Below are positions 9,295 to 17,147 of a stretch of 64,000 bases of DNA, one piece after another (positions within the stretch are counted from its first letter, which is position 1; each line of letters starts with the position of its first letter). The DNA lies in assembly GCF_030409055.1 (NCBI RefSeq), contig NZ_CP116619.1:3511628-3575627 (forward strand). The letters run 5' to 3'. The DNA is from Trichocoleus desertorum NBK24. GTDB taxonomy: Bacteria; Cyanobacteriota; Cyanobacteriia; FACHB-46. The notes below the pieces were generated by a model, which worked only from the letters and a program-made list of their open reading frames with translations, ran no database searches and was not told where the DNA came from. Made by a program: the position numbers and the translations under genes.

Positions 9295-9501
9295 ATGAAA
9301 ATTTGGGTAAACGAACAAATCGATCCCTCTGGTATCCTCTACTCTTGCATTGCCTCTTGCAGCGAAGATCATGCAAAAGATTGCCACGAATCGTTTGAAA
9401 GCAACCTCACTGAAAACCAGAAAAAAGCAGGTTGGGTGGCTACCATGCGAACCGTTAACTCCTGGGACGAAGTGCCTGCTAGCGCTCTGAAGCTGAACTA
9501 G
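9295..9501 (+). CDS. Hypothetical small protein, 68 residues
   Basis: A short, probably soluble protein beginning MKIWVNEQIDPSGIL, with three cysteines (YSCIASC, then DHAKDC) and a tryptophan-containing C-terminal half. I do not recognise a named family, although the look is that of a conserved cyanobacterial small protein. GGAG at 9281-9284 lies 10 bases upstream of the ATG, supporting this start. It precedes the Anbu gene on the same strand by 83 bases; no functional link can be shown. Confidence 0.65.
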   Translation: MKIWVNEQIDPSGILYSCIASCSEDHAKDCHESFESNLTENQKKAGWVATMRTVNSWDEVPASALKLN

Positions 9502-9584
9502 TTCTCTGCGGGGTTTGAAGATGTTTTCCACCAGAACGACTCTGGCTCTACAATCTAGAAAAATTCTTCATCCCCGAACCCACC

Positions 9585-10352
9585 ATGACTTACTGTCTGG
9601 GAATCCTGACTAAATTTGGTTTGGTCATGGCTGCGGACTCGCGCACCAATGCTGGCGTTGACTATATCTCTACTTACCAAAAGCTGTTTGACTTGTCTCA
9701 GCCGGGAGAGCGGATTCTGTTGCTCTGTACCTCCGGGAATCTCTCGGTGACGCAAGGCGCTTTAACCCTGCTGCGGCAAGACCTCCAGTCTGGGGCGGAA
9801 GTGAATCTGCATAACTTGCCCAACTTCTATGAGATTGCCCGTTACATTGGCGAAAAACTGCGTCAAATTCAGGAGCAAGACCGCTCTTGGTTGCAGCAAG
9901 ATGGCATTGATGCTACCTGTACTGTGATTCTTGGTGGCCAAATTAAAGGGCACGAACCAGAGCTGTATATGATTTACAGCCAGGGCAACTGCATCCATGC
10001 CACTAAAGACACCCCATTCCTGCAAATTGGCGAAACCAAATATGGCAAGCCGATTCTCGATCGCACCCTGACCTTTGACACGCCTCTAGAATCAGCGGCT
10101 AAATGTGCCTTGTTGTCGATTGATTCCACCATGAAATCTAACATCTCGGTGGGGCCGCCGATTAGTTTGATCATGTACGAAACCAACACATTCAAGATTA
10201 AGCATGAACTGCGGCTCCGGATTGGCGCACCTTACTTGGCTCAAATTCGCAGACATTGGGAAGCCTGCCTGCGCGATGCTTTTAACTGCATGCCAGAGAT
10301 TGAGTGGGAGCACGCTCTGCAAGACTCAAACGAAGACATTCCTATTGATTAG
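9585..10352 (+). CDS. Anbu (ancestral beta subunit), proteasome-related Ntn hydrolase
   Basis: An N-terminal-nucleophile hydrolase related to proteasome beta subunits and HslV. The product starts MTYCLGILTKFGLVMAADSRT. Removal of Met exposes Thr2 as the nucleophile, and D18 and K33 fall where the proteasome family has its catalytic aspartate and lysine. The 255-residue length and the C-terminal RRHWEACLRDAFNCMPEIEW segment fit Anbu. The family is established by comparative genomics and crystal structures, but its natural substrate is not known. The gene converges on a transglutaminase gene with a 6-base gap; the associated alpha-E and ATP-grasp genes follow on the opposite strand. Usually these genes share one direction; here the peptidase is transcribed towards the others. 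Confidence 0.9.
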   Translation: MTYCLGILTKFGLVMAADSRTNAGVDYISTYQKLFDLSQPGERILLLCTSGNLSVTQGALTLLRQDLQSGAEVNLHNLPNFYEIARYIGEKLRQIQEQDRSWLQQDGIDATCTVILGGQIKGHEPELYMIYSQGNCIHATKDTPFLQIGETKYGKPILDRTLTFDTPLESAAKCALLSIDSTMKSNISVGPPISLIMYETNTFKIKHELRLRIGAPYLAQIRRHWEACLRDAFNCMPEIEWEHALQDSNEDIPID

Positions 10353-10358
10353 AAACGA

Positions 10359-11261
10359 TTAAGCGTTCGTGGCAAATTGGGACATGCCAAAATCTGTGCG
10401 GGCTTGAATCGACAAGTGGTATTTCAGGCTAGATTGCACTGCACCCGCTCGGTTCAACGTGCCAGAAATGGGGGCTGCGTAACTGGGAGCGGCACTCGCT
10501 ACCAAGGCAATGTGATGATCCGCTACCGCTAAGCCTTGTGTGGGATCGTAGCCGCGCCAGCCTGCTCCAGGGAGATACACTTCGGCCCAGGCATGGAGAT
10601 GTCGCTCTGTAGCTTGGCGATCGCCCGCCTCATAACCACTGACAAATCGTGCTGCTAATCCGATCGCTCGACAAGCTTCCATAAACAACACGGTCAAATC
10701 ACGACAGGAGCCTAAGCGTTGCGCCCACGTGATCCCCGGCGCTAGAGGTTCACCAAATTCTCGGATCGTATGTTTACAGGTTTGGTGGATGCGCTGGCTC
10801 AGCTCGGAGAGAAACGCGATCGCATCTCCCCCAGTGGCTTGATGGATCTCCTGGGCCAATTTCACGGCGACGGGATCAAGGCTAGTGGAGTAATGCAGCG
10901 TTTGCCCACTTAGGTAAGGTTTGAGCTGTGTATGTAGGGAGGCAGGATAATCAATTGGCAACTTCAGCGCCCAAGCCTCCATCAAATAGTCGAAGGGGTT
11001 GATGCGGAGGGTTTCGACTTGCGACAACACCTGAACTTGCAAGCGATCGGTTAACTCTTGCTGAAACCACAGCTTAATCACCGCATTGCCATCTAAATCC
11101 GTGATCTGCGAGATACCTAGTGGTTTGGGATCAACGACCAACGAGAAAGATTGCAAGGATTGGCTGGCATCACAGCGGGGACGCAGCCTGACCAAGTGAG
11201 GAGCCAACGTCACAGGCTGACTGTAGCTGTAGGTGGTGGTGTGGGCGATTTGGTAATGCAA
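10359..11261 (-). CDS. Transglutaminase-like cysteine peptidase of the Anbu cluster
   Basis: Has the N-terminal beta domain of bacterial transglutaminase-like proteins (MHYQIAHTTTYSYSQPV, about 1-90) followed by the papain-like core. The catalytic triad is readable: C186 in GSCRDL, H223 in HLHAW and D239 in YDPTQG. Members of this COG1305 branch are predicted to hydrolyse or transfer peptide bonds; most have no measured activity. At 300 residues it is full length. It lies 205 bases downstream of the alpha-E gene on the same strand, separated by a palindromic C/G repeat, and ends 6 bases from the convergent Anbu stop. Its role is inferred from this repeatedly observed gene neighbourhood. Confidence 0.9.
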   Translation of the reverse strand: MHYQIAHTTTYSYSQPVTLAPHLVRLRPRCDASQSLQSFSLVVDPKPLGISQITDLDGNAVIKLWFQQELTDRLQVQVLSQVETLRINPFDYLMEAWALKLPIDYPASLHTQLKPYLSGQTLHYSTSLDPVAVKLAQEIHQATGGDAIAFLSELSQRIHQTCKHTIREFGEPLAPGITWAQRLGSCRDLTVLFMEACRAIGLAARFVSGYEAGDRQATERHLHAWAEVYLPGAGWRGYDPTQGLAVADHHIALVASAAPSYAAPISGTLNRAGAVQSSLKYHLSIQARTDFGMSQFATNA

Positions 11262-11326
11262 GGGAAGTCAGGAGGAGATAGAGAATTTAGAGGAGATCGG
11301 ACTTACTATGTCATACATTGCACTTT

Positions 11327-11398
11327 GCCCCCCTAGCCCCCCAATTCTGGGGGGAACTAGACTCTTGACTTCCCCCAATTTTGGGGGATTGAGGGGGC
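11327..11398. repeat. Compound C/G palindromic repeat between transglutaminase and alpha-E genes
   Basis: Two hairpins sit side by side: CCCCCCA-ATTC-TGGGGGG (11337-11354) and TCCCCCAA-TT-TTGGGGGA (11371-11388). Outer arms GCCCCC (11327) and GGGGGC (ending 11398) can close the whole element. This wording is a dispersed cyanobacterial repeat. Here it lies between two same-strand genes and could lower read-through into the transglutaminase gene. Confidence 0.8.
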
Positions 11399-11466
11399 CA
11401 ATGCAGGGAGTTTTCAGCAAGTCAGGACTTGTGGATAAATATTAGGGATATTAGGAAGCGATCGCG

Positions 11467-12420
11467 CTACACAGGATTGACTGCAACAAAGGTGGAAAAG
11501 ACCTTTTCGCCAATGTCATTCAGTTGCCGCTGAATTTTATCTAAAAACTCATGTAATCCTGCTTCAATGATGTCGTCAATCGTTAGGTAGCCAAGCTCGG
11601 AGCGTAGTCGCCCCACCGCCCGCTCGGCAGGATTGCTCCAAGTTCCGGTCGGCGTACCTGTGATTCGATGCAGCGATCGCTCCGCTTGCAGCACACAAAA
11701 CTGGATCGAGCGGGGAAATTCGCGATCGAGAACCAGAAACTCCGCTACGGCAGTGGGGTTAATTCGGTGCCGCTGCCGCTTACGGTACATTTCATAAGCG
11801 CTAGCCGACTTGAGCAACGCCATCCATTGCAACTCATCCAGGGTGGTGCCCACATCTTTGGCGGAGGGAAGCAGGATAAAGTATTTCACATCCAGAATCC
11901 GCGCCGTTTTGTCAGCTCTTTCTAGCAAGCGGCCAATCTGCCCAAAGTGCCAGCCTTCGCCGTGGGTCATCGTGGCATCCATGATGCCTACGAACAAGTG
12001 ACTCGACATTTTCACCTCAGCAAAGAAGTCTTGCCACTCTGGTAGCGAATCAGTCTCAGCCGCCTCTTTCACCATAAAGTAGAAGGCATTGAGCTGCTGC
12101 CACATCTCCGAGGAGATCACCTCTCGCACAGAACGGGCATTCTCTCGCGCCGCCGACAGACAGGAGAGAATGGAATTTGGGTAGTGGCGATCGAAGGTGA
12201 GAAACCGCATTACATTGTCTGCTGTCGCCTCGCCATAGCGCTGCTGAAACAAAGGCAAGTCGCCTGTCGTGAGAATCAGGGGTTCCCACTGCTGAGTTAC
12301 TCCAGCGGGAGAATCTAGCAATAAATTTAGATTCACTTCAATGAAACGAGCCACATTCTCGGCCCGTTCTACATACCGATTCAACCAATAAATTGAATCT
12401 GCAACTCGACTGAGCATCAC
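11467..12420 (-). CDS. Alpha-E domain protein (COG2307)
   Basis: A 317-residue, almost entirely helical protein with the family opening MLSRVADSIYWLNRYVERAENVARF and recurring arginine/glutamate-rich helices. The alpha-E family has no known activity; it accompanies circularly permuted ATP-grasp enzymes and transglutaminases, and is thought to assist peptide or amide-bond synthesis. Start is GTG at 12420 or ATG at 12417. AAGGAG (complement of 12427-12432) lies upstream and overlaps the TAA of the ATP-grasp gene, so the two are probably translationally coupled and co-transcribed. Confidence 0.92.
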   Translation of the reverse strand: MMLSRVADSIYWLNRYVERAENVARFIEVNLNLLLDSPAGVTQQWEPLILTTGDLPLFQQRYGEATADNVMRFLTFDRHYPNSILSCLSAARENARSVREVISSEMWQQLNAFYFMVKEAAETDSLPEWQDFFAEVKMSSHLFVGIMDATMTHGEGWHFGQIGRLLERADKTARILDVKYFILLPSAKDVGTTLDELQWMALLKSASAYEMYRKRQRHRINPTAVAEFLVLDREFPRSIQFCVLQAERSLHRITGTPTGTWSNPAERAVGRLRSELGYLTIDDIIEAGLHEFLDKIQRQLNDIGEKVFSTFVAVNPV

Positions 12421-12430
12421 TTTTATCTCC

Positions 12431-13864
12431 TTACTTGCAGACCACCCAAGTATCTTTGCTGCCGCCGCCCTGAGAGGAGTTGACGACGAGAGAGCCTTTT
12501 CTCAGCGCTACTCTAGTTAAACCACCAGGACTAACGTAGATGTTTTTGCCGTAGAGAATGTAGGGGCGCAGATCGACATGACAACCTTCGATTTGCTCGT
12601 CCATCAAGGTAGGCACACGAGACAGACAGAGCGTGGGTTGGGCAATGTAGTTGCGGGGGTTGGCCTTGATTTTCTCGGCAAAGGCTTCGCGCTCCGCTGG
12701 AGAGGCTTGGGAACCAATCAACATGCCATATCCCCCCGACTCGTTCGCTGCTTTAACTACCAGTTTGTCTAGGTTAGCCAAGACATGGCTTTGCTGTTGG
12801 GGTTCCCAGCAGAGGTAAGTTGGCACATTAGCCAGAATCGGTTCTTCGCCTAAGTAGTAGCGGATCATCTGTGGCACATAGGCGTATATGACTTTATCGT
12901 CAGCCACGCCCGTCCCTAGCGCATTGGCTAAACCCACTCGTCCAGCGCGATACACGTCCATCAGTCCCGGAACGCCTAGTAGCGAATCGGAGCGGAAGGC
13001 TAGCGGGTCGATAAAATCATCATCAATGCGACGGTAGATGACATCAACTCGCTGTAACCCTTTGGTGGTTCGCATTTGCAGATAGCCATCCGCCACTACT
13101 AGATCGCGCCCTTCCACCAGTTGCACACCCATCTGCTGGGCCAGGAAGGAATGCTCAAAGTAGGCTGAGTTATAGATGCCAGGACTCAGCACCACAACAG
13201 TCGGATCGCTCAGATACTCTGGTGCGAGGTTCAGCAGCGTTTCTAATAGGTGGCTGGGGTATTCCTCTACAGGTTGAATCGGCATCGTGTTGAAGAGTTG
13301 TGGGAAGGTACTCTTCATGACGCGGCGATTTTCTAGCACATAGGAGACGCCAGAGGGACAGCGGAGATTGTCTTCCAGGACATACCAGCGACCATCGCGA
13401 TCGCGCACCAAATCAGTTCCAGTGATGTGACACCAAATGCCTCCCGGCGGATTTAATCCGAGGCAAGGCTTCAGAAATCCGGTAGCTGAATGAATCAGCT
13501 CTGCCGGAATCACACTATCCCGCAGAATTTTTTGGTCGTTGTAGATGTCATGCAGAAACAGGTTCAGGGCGTAGATGCGTTGCTTTAAACCTTGCTCTAG
13601 TTCTTTCCACTCCTGCGCCGAGACAATGCGGGGAATAATATCAAAGGGCATAATCCGCTCGGTGCCCTGACCATCGCTGTAGACATTAAACGTTACGCCC
13701 AGCTTCATCAAGGCGATCTGGGCCGACTGCTGGCGACGTTTGATTTCACTGGGTGAGAAAGAATTAAACCGTTCGATCAAGAGGGTGGCTTCCGGACGGG
13801 GCTTACTTTTGGCAATGAACAACTCGTCATAAAAGCCCTCTGGATCATAGTGATCAAATCGCAC
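12431..13864 (-). CDS. Circularly permuted ATP-grasp enzyme (COG2308)
   Basis: A 477-residue member of the circularly permuted ATP-grasp family, predicted to form amide bonds with ATP hydrolysis via an acyl-phosphate. The family signature is present: [15 protein letters not shown], then [13 protein letters not shown], and the glycine-rich [10 protein letters not shown] nucleotide-binding stretch towards the C-terminus. The start is a GTG at 13864 giving [14 protein letters not shown], as in homologues, with AAGG-type bases a little upstream. It is the first gene of a minus-strand run with alpha-E (10 bases downstream) and transglutaminase. The reaction product is unknown; published predictions suggest a peptide or peptide tag. 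Confidence 0.93.
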   Translation of the reverse strand: MRFDHYDPEGFYDELFIAKSKPRPEATLLIERFNSFSPSEIKRRQQSAQIALMKLGVTFNVYSDGQGTERIMPFDIIPRIVSAQEWKELEQGLKQRIYALNLFLHDIYNDQKILRDSVIPAELIHSATGFLKPCLGLNPPGGIWCHITGTDLVRDRDGRWYVLEDNLRCPSGVSYVLENRRVMKSTFPQLFNTMPIQPVEEYPSHLLETLLNLAPEYLSDPTVVVLSPGIYNSAYFEHSFLAQQMGVQLVEGRDLVVADGYLQMRTTKGLQRVDVIYRRIDDDFIDPLAFRSDSLLGVPGLMDVYRAGRVGLANALGTGVADDKVIYAYVPQMIRYYLGEEPILANVPTYLCWEPQQQSHVLANLDKLVVKAANESGGYGMLIGSQASPAEREAFAEKIKANPRNYIAQPTLCLSRVPTLMDEQIEGCHVDLRPYILYGKNIYVSPGGLTRVALRKGSLVVNSSQGGGSKDTWVVCK

Positions 13865-14100
13865 GGCAAACCACCCACCTTGCTGGAGTCATTCATCCTT
13901 GATAGAGGTTGAGGGAGTTCGATACTGTAACCAGTGATACGAAATCGCCCTCTAAACCCTTGAGAGCCGAATAACACAACTTCTAGCGCTCGACGTTGTT
14001 CCTAGAACATACCAAAAACTTTTCTAGAGAATCTTAATACCCGTCTCGCTAACTTCCACGCTAATCTCTAGTGAACGCGATCGCTCTGCTTAACTGTCCT

Positions 14101-14682
14101 ATGGCTTATATTGGCAACCTCAGCAGCACGGATCAGCTCCAGGTGGAAAATATAGGAGTTCAGACTGCGATCGCCTTAACCACCTCCAGCGCTGGTCAGC
14201 AGCAAAGTCAGGGGACTAGCCTCACGACCGGGAATTGGGTAGTACCACCCACATTGTTCCGGACTGCAACCGGATGGATTCTGCGAATTGAGGCAGCTCA
14301 AGAGCAATTTTTTGTGCAATTGGCAGCAGGTCAGATGAATTTGCTGTCTGCGCCGCCAACCCTGCTAGGGGCGGAGATTTTGCCGCTGCAACCCGTGACC
14401 GTAACGAGTGCCAGTACCGCCGCTGCATCATCCATGCCACCAATGTCGTCGTTGCCACCGATGTCTCCGCTGTCCCCCATGCCGCCCATGCAGATGGGAG
14501 ATATGCAGATGCAGCTAGAACCCATGCAGATGCGAATGGGCAATATGCAAATGCAGATTGGCACCCCTCCCTCTATTCCAGCGCCCGAAACAACCCAGCG
14601 CTTCTGTTCCCAATGCGGCAAAGCTGTTAGTTTCAGCGATCGCTTTTGTGCTCAATGTGGTCATCAACTTACATCCCAGTAA
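14101..14682 (+). CDS. Met-rich zinc-ribbon protein
   Basis: Three parts are visible. The N-terminal ~105 residues look like a small beta-rich domain (MAYIGNLSSTDQ, later GWILRIEAAQEQFFVQL). A Met/Pro/Gln-rich linker follows, with 13 methionines within 40 residues (bases 14434-14553). The C-terminal zinc ribbon has two CxxC knuckles (RFCSQCG and RFCAQCG). The reading frame is open from a GTG at 14071, but the ATG at 14101 gives the more natural N-terminus; neither has a clear ribosome-binding site. The stop lies 7 bases from the convergent K+ channel stop. Function is not known. The methionine cluster could bind soft metals or simply be low-complexity linker; the zinc ribbon is secure. Confidence 0.75.
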   Translation: MAYIGNLSSTDQLQVENIGVQTAIALTTSSAGQQQSQGTSLTTGNWVVPPTLFRTATGWILRIEAAQEQFFVQLAAGQMNLLSAPPTLLGAEILPLQPVTVTSASTAAASSMPPMSSLPPMSPLSPMPPMQMGDMQMQLEPMQMRMGNMQMQIGTPPSIPAPETTQRFCSQCGKAVSFSDRFCAQCGHQLTSQ

Positions 14683-14689
14683 CCAGGCT

Positions 14690-15778
14690 TTAAGTATGCT
14701 TGGGGAGACGGGGTACGCGATGGCGAATTGGCCCCAGGACTTGATTGAGTTCGCGCAGTTGCTCAGCGGTTCCTATAGAAATAAGCACATCCCCACTCAT
14801 CAAAGTGGTGTCGGCAGTGGGACCCGCAATTAAGCTCCCATCGGCGCGGCGAATTGCTAACACTAAGGCTCCCGTCTGCCCGCGCAGACGAGCTTCCCGT
14901 AAGGTTTGGCCGACATAGGGGCAGGTTCCTGGCTCCAGCAAGCACTCTTCCATGTAGAATGCTCGGTCTGTCCCGGTCAAAATGCCATCGACAAAATCCA
15001 TCACTTGCGGCCTGAGAGCTGCGGCTGCCATACGTTTCCCCCCGGTGATGTAGGGAGACACGACGGCATCTGCGCCACCACGTTGCAGCTTTTTCATCGC
15101 TTCTTCGGTACTGGCTCTGGCGATCGCTCGGACTTGGGGATTCAGAGTTTTGGCTGAAAGCACTGTGTAGAGATTTTCGGCATCGGATGGCAAAGCGGCA
15201 ACGAGGCAAACTGCTTGCTCAATCCCCACACCAATTAGCACCTCGTCGAGCGTGGCGTCTCCTTGAATTGCGTTATAGCCTAGCTGTTGCGCTTCGTGAA
15301 CTTGGTTTAGGTCAGAGTCGATGGTAATGAAGGGAATTTCTTCCGCCTGAAACTCTTGGGCAATCTGACGGCCTGTACGCCCAAATCCGCAAAGAATATA
15401 GTGTTGCGAGAGTGATTCCATGATGCGTCGTCGCTGCTGTAGCCGCAGTCCTGCTTGAAAGTATCCTTGAATTAATGCTTCGATGAACCGATTGACGATA
15501 TAGCCGATCGCCACTACTCCCATCAAGATCAGGACGATCGTGAATAACCGTCCGCGATCGCCCAACTCGTTGACTTCCATGAAGCCGACCGTGGAGAGAG
15601 TAATCACGGTCATATAGGCGGCATCGGGCCAGCGCCACCCCTCGATCCAGTGATACCAAACCGTACCCGTCAGAAACACTCCAGCCAGAGCGATCGCGCC
15701 GCCAATCAGTTCAGCTTGGATGCGCCGATATCTTAGCTCAATGGTGGTTTGAGAGTTAAAGAAGTTGTCGGGATTCAC
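14690..15778 (-). CDS. Two-TM potassium channel with RCK (TrkA-N/TrkA-C) domains
   Basis: The N-terminus has two membrane helices (about 24-45 and 78-100) flanking a pore loop. A cytoplasmic RCK domain follows, with the Rossmann motif GFGRTG at 131-136 and acidic ligand residues around 153-155, then a TrkA-C domain from about 270. This is the MthK-like layout of a ligand-gated K+ channel. The pore filter reads TVGFMEV (63-69) instead of the usual TVGYGD, so conduction or selectivity may differ; the change is in the sequence, its effect is inference. The GTG start at 15778 gives MNPDNFF. A TrkA-type gene reads divergently 163 bases away. Confidence 0.9.
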   Translation of the reverse strand: MNPDNFFNSQTTIELRYRRIQAELIGGAIALAGVFLTGTVWYHWIEGWRWPDAAYMTVITLSTVGFMEVNELGDRGRLFTIVLILMGVVAIGYIVNRFIEALIQGYFQAGLRLQQRRRIMESLSQHYILCGFGRTGRQIAQEFQAEEIPFITIDSDLNQVHEAQQLGYNAIQGDATLDEVLIGVGIEQAVCLVAALPSDAENLYTVLSAKTLNPQVRAIARASTEEAMKKLQRGGADAVVSPYITGGKRMAAAALRPQVMDFVDGILTGTDRAFYMEECLLEPGTCPYVGQTLREARLRGQTGALVLAIRRADGSLIAGPTADTTLMSGDVLISIGTAEQLRELNQVLGPIRHRVPRLPKHT

Positions 15779-15941
15779 ACAACAACACTGAAGGGTCTAT
15801 GTTTGCAGCATACCCGCGATCCTAGGGTGTAGCACAAAAGCGTTGTAGGCTCATCCCTCAGGGCTGCGTGACTTGTCGTACAGTCGGGAGTTGTTCACAG
15901 CTTGTACAGTAAAGCAAAAGGGCCATCATCCAAGGAAATCA

Positions 15942-16619
15942 ATGTACGTACTCATTGGGGGAGCAGGGCTGATTGGACTCAACTTAGCCCAGAGATTAGT
16001 CGATTTAGGACATACGGTAGCCGTAATTGATATTGACCCGGTTGCTTGTCGCTACGCCCGCGAGCAAGTGGGAGTCATGGCTTTCGAGGGCAGTGCTGTC
16101 AGTACAGAAGTTTTACTGGAAGCGGGGATTCGCAAAGCCGATGCCTTAACTGCGGTTTTACGAGATGATGCTCTGAATTTGGCAATGGCGACTTTAGGTA
16201 AGCACTATGGAGTGCCGCAGATCATGGTGCGGATGCGACATCGAGATTTTGGCGAGCCTTACCGAATTGCGGGTGCGACTCATGTGATTAATGCGATCGA
16301 ACTCGCGGTCTCGACAATGGTGAATGCGATCGAGTATCCCGAAGTGGAGTCGATCATGCACTTTGAGCAAGGCCAGATTGAAGTGTTGAAGCTGGCAATT
16401 CCTAACCAATGTCATGTGGTGGGGCGCAGCGTAGCGGAAGTCGCGCAAGATCAACGTTTTCCCACTGGATCTCTGATTATTGGCTATCAGCCCCACCCTC
16501 AGATGGCCCTAACTATTCCCAATGGCAGCACAGTTCTAGAACCCGGTTCAACCATTCTGATTGCTACCAAACCAGGGGCGTTGCATGAAGTGATTGACTT
16601 TGTGCAAGGTTGTACTTGA
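15942..16619 (+). CDS. KtrA/TrkA-type regulatory subunit (RCK domain protein)
   Basis: A 225-residue soluble protein with an N-terminal nucleotide-binding RCK fold (MYVLIGGAGLIGLNLAQ, then VIDIDP ending beta2 with an acidic residue) and a C-terminal TrkA-C domain (about 140-222). Such proteins gate Trk/Ktr potassium transporters in response to nucleotides. The frame is open further upstream, but AAGGA at 15932-15936 sits 5 bases before the ATG at 15942, deciding this start. It is divergent from the K+ channel gene. No KtrB/TrkH membrane partner lies in the window. Confidence 0.87.
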   Translation: MYVLIGGAGLIGLNLAQRLVDLGHTVAVIDIDPVACRYAREQVGVMAFEGSAVSTEVLLEAGIRKADALTAVLRDDALNLAMATLGKHYGVPQIMVRMRHRDFGEPYRIAGATHVINAIELAVSTMVNAIEYPEVESIMHFEQGQIEVLKLAIPNQCHVVGRSVAEVAQDQRFPTGSLIIGYQPHPQMALTIPNGSTVLEPGSTILIATKPGALHEVIDFVQGCT

Positions 16620-16768
16620 TACAAAATTCTGGCAAAGAAGATATGCCATGTGGTGGAACTCCTAGATGGAGTTAGCCCTGTATTTCTGTGCTTGAGATAG
16701 AGAAAATTCGAGAACTCAAACTATTAAGATGAGACTAGAAATACCTAATAACAAACGCAGTTATTTTT

Positions 16769-16894
16769 ATGAAACCCGAATTTGCTATTCCTTATCAAAC
16801 AGGCGCTAAAGTACCCCAGCTTCCTGATGATCAGGTGAAATCAATTCTGCCAGTCCCACCTAATACTCAAGAGCCTGCTAAAGGACAGAAGTAA
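16769..16894 (+). CDS. Putative small protein, 41 residues
   Basis: A short open frame starting MKPEFAIPYQTGAKVPQLPDDQ and ending in TAA at 16892-16894. It is proline-rich and hydrophilic, with no membrane segment. A clear Rho-independent terminator follows about 110 bases later, showing that this stretch is the 3' part of a transcript with no other coding candidate. No strong ribosome-binding site is seen (the leader before the ATG is T-rich). It could be a real small protein or a chance frame in a non-coding RNA. Confidence 0.45.
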   Translation: MKPEFAIPYQTGAKVPQLPDDQVKSILPVPPNTQEPAKGQK

Positions 16895-17001
16895 AGCAAT
16901 TGTTTGTTGGGATTGGTAGCTCTTCAAAAGAACTGAAACTAGGTATCTACTCAGCTTCTGAAAAGATAGAGTAGGACGAGTACAAGCAAAAAGCTAATGA
17001 G

Positions 17002-17040
17002 AATCCCTTCTAGGTCAATTTGGAAGGGATTTTCTTTTTG
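17002..17040 (+). terminator. Rho-independent terminator
   Basis: AATCCCTTC (17002-17010) pairs perfectly with GAAGGGATT (17023-17031) over a 12-base loop, followed by TTTCTTTTTG. It faces plus-strand transcription, closing the transcript that carries the 41-residue ORF (or the KtrA-like gene). Confidence 0.85.
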
Positions 17041-17147
17041 TGTTTATCCTGACTTCTATTGAGGGAGTGCTTATCGTTAAGTGCTTCAGCGATCGCGGCG
17101 ACTCATTCTGTTTTTGAAATGAAGCAATGAGAAATTGAATGCTTGCT

